From: Polymorphobacter_B sp038225475
GTDB lineage: Bacteria; Pseudomonadota; Alphaproteobacteria; Sphingomonadales; Sphingomonadaceae
Reading direction: 5' to 3'
Assembly: GCA_038225475.1 (NCBI GenBank)
Contig: JBBRRA010000011.1
Coordinates: 5,936 to 69,935, forward strand
Length of the DNA stretch: 64,000 nt
In this document: positions 59,037-64,000 of the stretch, one piece after another
How the letters are laid out: the number at the start of each line of letters is the position of its first letter
How positions within the stretch are numbered: the stretch's first letter is position 1
Program-made: the position numbers and the translations under genes
Notes under the pieces: model-generated
Seen by the model: only the letters and a program-made list of their open reading frames with translations
Told to the model about the DNA's origin: nothing
Database searches by the model: none

Positions 59037-61147
59037 CCGCTGCATCGACGACGAGCGTGTTCGCCGTCGAAGGACTGCGCTGCGCCGGGTGTATCGCGAC
59101 GCTCGAGAACGGCCTCGCCAAGGTGCCGGGGATCGGCGCGGCGCGGGTCAACTTCACGACGCGCCGCGTCAGCATTGCGCACGACGCGGCAGTCGGCGAC
59201 GACACGCTGCAGTCGGCGATCCAGCGCCTCGGCTTCGTTGCCGAGCCGTTCGTTGGCGAGGCGACCAACCCCGCCGACGCCGAAACGCGCCGGTTGCTCA
59301 AGGCGCTTGGGGTCGCGGGGTTCGCAGCGATGAACATCATGCTGCTGTCGGTGTCGATCTGGTCGGGGGCCGACGGCGCGACGCGCCTGATGTTCCACTG
59401 GCTGTCGGCAATGATCGCGCTGCCCGCCGTCGCCTATGCCGGACGGCCGTTCTTCACCAGCGCGTGGGCGGCGTTGCGGCACGGTCGCACCAATATGGAC
59501 GTGCCGATTTCGATCGGTGTTGTACTGACGTGTGCGGTGAGCGTGTTCGAAACCGTGACCGGCGGCGCGCACGCCTATTTCGACGGCGCGACGATGCTGC
59601 TGTTCTTCCTGCTCGCGGGGCGGTTCCTCGACAGCGCGATGCGCGCGCGGGCGGGCGACAGCGTCGCCGCGCTGCTCCGTCAGACTGCGCCCGGTGGTCA
59701 CGTTGTCGGCATCGGTGGCGCGACGACGTGGCGCGCAGCGGCCGAGCTCGCGCCGGGGATGCGGTTGATCGTTGCCGCCGGCGAGCGCTTCGCGGCCGAC
59801 GGAACCATCGAGTTGGGGACAAGCAGCATCGACCGTGCGCTCCTCACCGGCGAAAGCGAGCCGGTTCGCGCAGGGGTCGGCGATGCGGTGCTGGCGGGGA
59901 CGATCAACCTCGACGCGCCACTGACGATTCGCGTTACCGCGGCGGAAAGCGATTCCGTCATCGCCGAAATCGCCCGGCTGATGGCGACCGCGACGCAGGC
60001 GAAGTCGCGGTACGTCCGCATCGCCGACCGCGCGTCGCGGCTTTACGCCCCGGCGGTCCATAGTCTCGCCGCGCTCAGCTTCATCGGCTGGATGATCGCC
60101 GGGGCGGGGTGGCACGAATCGCTGCTGATCGCGGTCGCGGTGCTGATCATCACCTGCCCGTGCGCGCTCGGCCTCGCGGTGCCGATCGCGCAGGTCGTCG
60201 CAAGCGGCGCGCTGATGCGCGCGGGCGTGTTGATCAAGGACGGGTCGGCGCTCGAGCGCCTCGCCGGTGCCGACGTCGTTCTATTCGACAAGACCGGCAC
60301 GCTGACGCTCGGTCGCCCCGTCCCCGCCGGTGCTCTGCCGCTTGACGTCGCCGAGAAGGCCGCCGCGCTGGCGCTTGCGCAGGCCAGCCGCCATCCGCTC
60401 GCCCGCGCCCTCGCCGCAGCACTGAAGTTGGAGGGCGTTGCTGTCGCCTCCGCGCATCGCCTCATCGAGACCTCGGGAGCCGGGGTCGAGGGCGAGATCG
60501 ACAGCGCGCGCGCACGCCTTGGTCGCCCCGGCTGGCTCGGCGGCGCGGCGTCTGGCGAGACGTTGGTAACGGCATTTCAGCTCGGCGACGGACCGGTCCG
60601 GCTGTTGCGTTTCCACGACAGCGTTCGGACCGATGCGCGCGCGACGCTCGACCGACTGCACAGTCTCGGGCTGCCCGCCTCGATCGTCTCGGGCGACCGC
60701 GCCGCCGCAGTCGATGCCGTCGCGCACGCGCTCGGAACGTCCGCGCGCAGCGAGCTCGACCCCGGCGGCAAACTTGCGCTAATCGACGGCCTGCAGCGCG
60801 ACGGCCACCGCGTTCTGATGGTCGGTGATGGCTTGAACGATGGCCCTGCGCTCAAGGCCGCCTATGTGTCCATCGCGCCGTCGTCCGCGAGCGACGTTGG
60901 CAAGACCGCCGCGGACGTCGTCTTTCTTGGCGACCGACTGATGCCAGTCGCGCTCGCGGTCGCGGCGGCGCGGCGCACGATGGCGGTGGTGCGGCAGAAT
61001 TTTGCACTGGCAATCGGGTACAATGTGCTTGCCGTCCCGGTGGCGATCGCCGGGCAGGTGACACCTCTTGTCGCGGGGGTCGCGATGTCGGGCTCGTCGC
61101 TGATCGTGATGGCCAACGCCCTGCGGCTGCGGAACGCGGCGCGGTGA
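59033..61147 (+). CDS. ccoI: CcoI, copper P1B-type ATPase for cbb3 oxidase
   Basis: CcoI exports Cu(I) to the periplasm for cbb3 oxidase assembly. The 704-residue product has an N-terminal metal-binding domain with C17-A-G-C20 (RCAGC), eight transmembrane helices including the CPC site TCPCALGLAVP, the phosphorylation site DKTGTLT, the HP locus (SRHPLARALAAA) and the hinge VGDGLNDGPAL. It is the classical FixI/CcoI length. The start overlaps ccoH and the stop overlaps ccoS. Confidence 0.96.
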   Translation: MTAASTTSVFAVEGLRCAGCIATLENGLAKVPGIGAARVNFTTRRVSIAHDAAVGDDTLQSAIQRLGFVAEPFVGEATNPADAETRRLLKALGVAGFAAMNIMLLSVSIWSGADGATRLMFHWLSAMIALPAVAYAGRPFFTSAWAALRHGRTNMDVPISIGVVLTCAVSVFETVTGGAHAYFDGATMLLFFLLAGRFLDSAMRARAGDSVAALLRQTAPGGHVVGIGGATTWRAAAELAPGMRLIVAAGERFAADGTIELGTSSIDRALLTGESEPVRAGVGDAVLAGTINLDAPLTIRVTAAESDSVIAEIARLMATATQAKSRYVRIADRASRLYAPAVHSLAALSFIGWMIAGAGWHESLLIAVAVLIITCPCALGLAVPIAQVVASGALMRAGVLIKDGSALERLAGADVVLFDKTGTLTLGRPVPAGALPLDVAEKAAALALAQASRHPLARALAAALKLEGVAVASAHRLIETSGAGVEGEIDSARARLGRPGWLGGAASGETLVTAFQLGDGPVRLLRFHDSVRTDARATLDRLHSLGLPASIVSGDRAAAVDAVAHALGTSARSELDPGGKLALIDGLQRDGHRVLMVGDGLNDGPALKAAYVSIAPSSASDVGKTAADVVFLGDRLMPVALAVAAARRTMAVVRQNFALAIGYNVLAVPVAIAGQVTPLVAGVAMSGSSLIVMANALRLRNAAR

Positions 61148-61332
61148 TCGGGCTGGCGATCCTGATTCCCGTCGCGCTGGGCCTTGGGCTGGCAGGACTC
61201 GCAGCGTTTTTCTGGGCGATCCGGTCGCGTCAGTTCGACGATCTCGACGGCGCGGCGCTGCGAATATTGATCGAGCATGACGGCCCCCGCCCGCCCGACG
61301 ACGATGGAGTTGATATTAACGCCAGCCGCTGA
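61144..61332 (+). CDS. ccoS: cbb3-type oxidase assembly protein CcoS
   Basis: The 62-residue product has a single N-terminal transmembrane helix (LAILIPVALGLGLAGLAAFFWAI) and the CcoS signature AIRSRQFDDLDG, followed by a polar tail. CcoS is needed for heme and copper insertion. The start GTG 61144 overlaps the ccoI stop. It is the last gene of the oxidase operon and of the ordinary chromosome here. Confidence 0.92.
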   Translation: MIGLAILIPVALGLGLAGLAAFFWAIRSRQFDDLDGAALRILIEHDGPRPPDDDGVDINASR

Positions 61333-61445
61333 ACAGCAGACCAACCGCGCCTGTCGGGGATCAATCCGCAACCTGCCGACGCCGCCCTATTCGCGATTAA
61401 CTATTCTACAAGAAAACCGAGTGACTGCCAAATGCGCCGATCAAC

Positions 61446-61460
61446 TCATTCCCACTCGAT
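61446..61460 (-). other. att-like 15-base match to the 3' end of guaA
   Basis: On the minus strand the bases read ATCGAGTGGGAATGA, which is the codon string I-E-W-E-stop, the invariant end of GMP synthase. Integrases of several genomic islands and ICEs use the 3' end of guaA as target and leave a copy of it at the island end. No other guaA sequence is in the window, so the match fits an att core rather than a gene. Inference only. Confidence 0.45.
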
Positions 61461-61519
61461 TATTCGGGTCTGGGTTATCCATTTGTTTTCACTAGATAGA
61501 AAATATTTTCATCAAAAAT

Positions 61520-61531
61520 ATACCGTCACGG
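61520..61531. repeat. 12-base direct repeat, copy 1
   Basis: ATACCGTCACGG at this position is repeated exactly at 61676-61687 in the same orientation; the bases before each copy are A-rich. The spacing is 156 bases. It may be an integrase arm site or a regulatory site at the island edge. Confidence 0.6.
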
Positions 61532-61675
61532 AAACTGGCAAAAAGCTACGCTTCTGATTTTTCGGGATAAATCCAGCGTTGTCCGCGACATGCACATTTC
61601 GAGATGTATCGTTGTCTATCGGACAGAAAATGAGATCAACCCAACAGATTCATGCACCTGAAGCTTGGCTAGAAA

Positions 61676-61687
61676 ATACCGTCACGG
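61676..61687. repeat. 12-base direct repeat, copy 2
   Basis: Second copy of ATACCGTCACGG, about 65 bases before the first island gene, so it could also lie in the promoter region of that gene. Confidence 0.6.
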
Positions 61688-61751
61688 CCTGAAAACACAA
61701 CGCGTATCTCGGTGACCAAGCTTTAGGAACAATGGCCCTACTAGGGTCGTG

Positions 61752-62204
61752 ATGGCGACACTCGCGAATCCTTATCCAGGCCACTCTGCCTCCGCGGAAG
61801 ACGTCTTTCTCCTAGCAGAGGAGTATCGCCGGGCGGCACAGGTTCTTCTTGGCCTAGGCCGAACTGGCGAACCGCTATCACGTGCGCCCTACCGGCTCAT
61901 CGCCATCCACGCGATCGAGCTCTACCTCAACGCCCTCTTGCTGATTGAGGGCTTGGACGCCCCGAGAGTGCGCGGCCTCCAACACGATCTCGCGGCCCGA
62001 GCCAAACTTGCACTGCAATCCGGCCTCGCACTTCGCAGTCGAACCGCGGCCCATCTCGAGGCCATGGCGAAAGGGCGTGAGTATCTCGTCAGTCGCTATG
62101 GGACGGATCAAGCAAGCACGTTATCTCAGATCAACCGACTCCAGGCCACATTGGAAGAAATTGGAGACAAGGTCGGGAAAAAACTGAAGCGCAATACTGG
62201 ATGA
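61752..62204 (+). CDS. HEPN-like small protein
   Basis: The 150-residue product is predicted all-helical. The middle reads RLIAIHAIELYLNALLLIEG followed by PRVRGLQHDLAAR, in which R72-x5-H78 fits the R-x4-6-H motif of HEPN RNases and toxins. No signal peptide or membrane helix is present. The ATG 61752 or GTG 61749 can serve as start. It is the first gene of the island cassette with a PD-(D/E)XK-like nuclease and a helicase gene. Defence or toxin function is inferred from fold pattern only. Confidence 0.65.
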   Translation: MATLANPYPGHSASAEDVFLLAEEYRRAAQVLLGLGRTGEPLSRAPYRLIAIHAIELYLNALLLIEGLDAPRVRGLQHDLAARAKLALQSGLALRSRTAAHLEAMAKGREYLVSRYGTDQASTLSQINRLQATLEEIGDKVGKKLKRNTG

Positions 62205-62240
62205 CGGGCACGCCCTTGGTCCGAAAAGAGAGCGATACCT

Positions 62241-62855
62241 ATGTCCATCGACCGTCTGCGCACCATCGTCGAGCTTTCCGTTCCCACTCTCTTCCGTCAG
62301 ATCGCTGGCGGGCGAGTGCAGTGTGAAAGCGAAGCGACCTTGCAGCTCCACCTTGGCAGGATCATCGCCACCGCCGCCGATCTCGAAATCATCAGCGAGC
62401 GCGAGACGTTCTCCGTCGAACTGGAAAAGCCCTTGCGCGGTGCTGGCGGCAAGCGCGGTCGGATAGACGTATGGTTTCGGCTTACCGATGATGGCGGTCA
62501 TGCTTGGCGTTGCGCAATCGAGCTCAAATTCTTCAAACGCGAAAATCATCGCGAACCCAACAACCGCTATGATGTTTTCAAGGACATCGCGCGCCTGGAG
62601 AGCTGCGGCGATGTCGCCGATCTCGGCTACATGCTCGTTGCCACCGACCACCAGCACTACATCGCCCAAGACGCCTATTCTGACGCCACAAGCGACTTCG
62701 ATTTCCGTGACGGCGCTGTCTACGCCGCCGGGACAGAGCTGACCTACAAAACCGGCGGCTATGGCTCGCCAATTACCTTGGCCCGTGACTACCGTTTCCG
62801 TTGGGCAGAGGCGACCACCTCGCTTCATTATCAGCTGATCGAAGTGTCACCGTAA
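62241..62855 (+). CDS. PD-(D/E)XK-like nuclease family protein
   Basis: The 204-residue product carries a probable PD-(D/E)XK core: an acidic residue in the first helix (CESEATLQLHLG), then RIDVWFRL with Asp76 and CAIELKFFKR with Glu94-x-Lys96, followed by a conserved-looking NNRYDVFKDIARLE helix. This is the pattern of restriction-like or card-type nucleases. The rest is not recognised. It lies 36 bases after the HEPN-like gene and is in the same direction as the helicase gene. Confidence 0.65.
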   Translation: MSIDRLRTIVELSVPTLFRQIAGGRVQCESEATLQLHLGRIIATAADLEIISERETFSVELEKPLRGAGGKRGRIDVWFRLTDDGGHAWRCAIELKFFKRENHREPNNRYDVFKDIARLESCGDVADLGYMLVATDHQHYIAQDAYSDATSDFDFRDGAVYAAGTELTYKTGGYGSPITLARDYRFRWAEATTSLHYQLIEVSP

Positions 62856-63010
62856 GCATTGGAAGCAAAGCGGATATCCGACACGGCGAGCCTCAGCCAC
62901 CGGGTCCGCTTTAAGATGAGCCCACGCCCTGAAGATGGTTTGGCATTGCCTTCCGCTCACCCTAGAACCGGGGGCCGGTCAATTCAGAATCCAGGCGAAG
63001 TGGGGAACAT

Positions 63011-63880
63011 GTGCAGGGTAATATTGACCACGTTGGCTTCAGGTTTCTCGAGCAATTCTGGCCGGACCTGTACGAATCGTCCTGCAAGGCCGAGCGAGCC
63101 GCGACGCAAGAGCCGGATGTAGCCGCGATCAGGTTGCGCGCTTTCACTGAGACGATGGTTGCGCTCCTACTGGATCATCTCGAGCTTGGCGACGACCAGA
63201 CCACACAGTTCGACCGTCTGGTCCGGCTCGAAAAAGAGGACCTGCTGGACCGTCTACTGCTTTCCAAGTTCCACACGATTCGCCGTCTGGGCAACAACGC
63301 TGCGCATAACCGCAAGGTCACACCAGAACAGGTCGAAACCATGCTGGAAGACGCGTGGTCGCTCGGCTGTTGGTTCTGCCGTTTCATGAGGCCTGACGTT
63401 GTATGGTTCACTCCCCCGCGGGGAGCCAACTATCCAGTCGCAAAGTCCCCTGCGGCACCAGATGCGATCGAAGGGCCTTCACAGCCGCTTAACACGGCAA
63501 CCATGCCGAGCCGGGTGTTGGCCTTCCCAACCGACCGTATCCAACGCGTCCGGGAAGATGTCGCGAAGGCGATGGCCCAGATCGACCCTCGGGCACGACC
63601 GCTCCGCACGCGTATCAGCATGTTGGATGCGTTCTCTGTTGACCTGAACGAGGATCAGCGTGGGTGTCTGTCCGCTCTATCCACGTTCCTTGATGACCGC
63701 GAACAGCGCCTGTTTCTCTTGAAGGGTGACGCAGGGACCGGGAAGACCTTCTTGGTCAAAGGTATCACCGAGTACCTGGCTGCACAGGGTCGTTCCTTCC
63801 AACTTCTCGCCCCGACAGGCCGGGCGGCGAAAGTGATGCTAGAAAAGACCGACCGCGAAGCTAGGGTCAGGACCCATTGA
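63011..63880 (+). pseudogene. DUF4145-SF1 helicase gene cut off by an IS5-family element
   Basis: The frame starts with GTG 63011 after a GGGGAAC. Residues 1-130 look like DUF4145, with HTIRRLGNNAAHN near 88-100. From residue 210 an SF1 (RecD/UvrD-like, DUF2075-like) helicase begins: NEDQRG, Walker A GDAGTGKT at 239-246, and motif Ia APTGRAAK at 268-274. The frame runs into the insertion element within the EKT.REA.TIHR-type segment and stops at 63880 after a few foreign codons. The helicase motifs after motif Ia are missing here, so the gene is inactive unless the remainder is expressed beyond the IS. It follows the nuclease gene. Confidence 0.8.
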
Positions 63881-64000
63881 TCTGAGCGTCGCGATCTGAT
63901 TCAGGCTCCGCAAGGAGACTGCGGATGAGCGACCTGTACTGGCTGACGGACGAGCAGATGGCTCGGCTTGAGCCGTATTTTCCCAAGAGCCACGGCAGGC
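63863..64000 (+). mobile_element. IS5-family insertion sequence, left end
   Basis: The element begins near GGGTCAGGACCC, a usual IS5-type terminal sequence, right after the truncated helicase frame, and continues to the window end. CTAG at 63861-63864 may be part of the target. The first base is uncertain by a few positions. A transposase gene starts inside it at 63925. The right end is outside the window. Confidence 0.85.
63925..64000 (+). CDS. IS5-family transposase, N-terminal part
   Basis: The frame begins at ATG 63925, 7 bases after AAGGAG, and reads MSDLYWLTDEQMARLEPYF then PKSHGR. This is the well-known N terminus of one IS5 transposase subgroup. Only 25 residues lie in the window, so the catalytic DDE residues cannot be checked. 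Confidence 0.9.
   Translation, partial: MSDLYWLTDEQMARLEPYFPKSHGR

Larger units (their letters stand above)
61333..61751. other. Lower-GC junction, probable genomic island edge
   Basis: No gene is seen in these 419 bases. The base composition drops visibly, with AT-rich runs such as AAAATATTTTC. The stretch holds a 15-base match to the end of guaA (61446-61460) and two identical 12-base repeats. The genes that follow (HEPN-like, nuclease, truncated helicase, IS5 element) are accessory. This is where the oxidase operon ends and acquired DNA begins. Confidence 0.6.

Overview
The window is GC-rich chromosomal DNA of an alphaproteobacterium, most likely a member of the Sphingomonadales. This is inferred from the rpsT-dnaA neighbourhood with mutM, ubiE and ubiB, the FNR-type regulator, the cbb3 oxidase, and a retinal rhodopsin paired with a Brp/Blh carotenoid-cleaving enzyme. 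Genes are densely packed and many are joined by 4-base ATGA or GTGA overlaps, so most minus- and plus-strand runs read as operons. No tRNA, rRNA or CRISPR array was seen.

Layout. 1-8.3 kb: an EamA transporter fragment, dnaA, rpsT, enoyl-CoA hydratase and mutM leftward, then ubiE, ubiB, an HNH nuclease and a VIT-family transporter rightward. 8.3-12.9 kb: precorrin-2 dehydrogenase, galU, lysA, a small lipoprotein and argH. 12.8-15.2 kb: a TlpA-like thioredoxin, then Blh and a rhodopsin forming a light-driven proton pump module. 15.2-23.5 kb: dapD, a HAD phosphatase and a GNAT leftward; dnaB, alr, mlaE, mlaF, an ECF sigma factor, its RskA-type anti-sigma and a fasciclin protein rightward, ending in a strong terminator. 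23.5-29.6 kb: an Atm1-type exporter, prs, pgeF, a GNAT, a MidA-like methyltransferase and lgt. 29.6-36.4 kb: two acyl-CoA dehydrogenases, an acyl-CoA ligase, an HD protein and an AI-2E family permease. 36.4-39.7 kb: a three-gene DyP peroxidase operon containing two unrecognised proteins.

39.8-49.1 kb is a cobalamin uptake and salvage locus. A cobalamin riboswitch precedes btuB, followed by cobO, btuF, btuC, btuD, cobT, cobS and cobC, a 49-residue protein and a HAD hydrolase; cobU is divergent. 49.2-61.3 kb is a low-oxygen respiration locus. It holds an FNR-type 4Fe-4S regulator, a hemerythrin-like protein, two FNR boxes, a decayed 5-aminolevulinate synthase (hemA) remnant, two c-type cytochromes, a universal stress protein and ccoNOQPGHIS.

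From about 61.3 kb the base composition becomes visibly less GC-rich and the region looks like the edge of a genomic island. A 15-base match to the coding end of guaA, a known island integration site, lies there. It is followed by a HEPN-like protein, a PD-(D/E)XK-like nuclease and a DUF4145-SF1 helicase gene that an IS5-family element has cut off. The window ends inside that element.

The most notable observations are the hemA remnant behind an FNR box, the interrupted HEPN/nuclease/helicase island cassette, the DyP operon with two partner proteins that share a motif, the rhodopsin with a glycine at the carotenoid-antenna position, and two conserved genes that lack a normal start codon.
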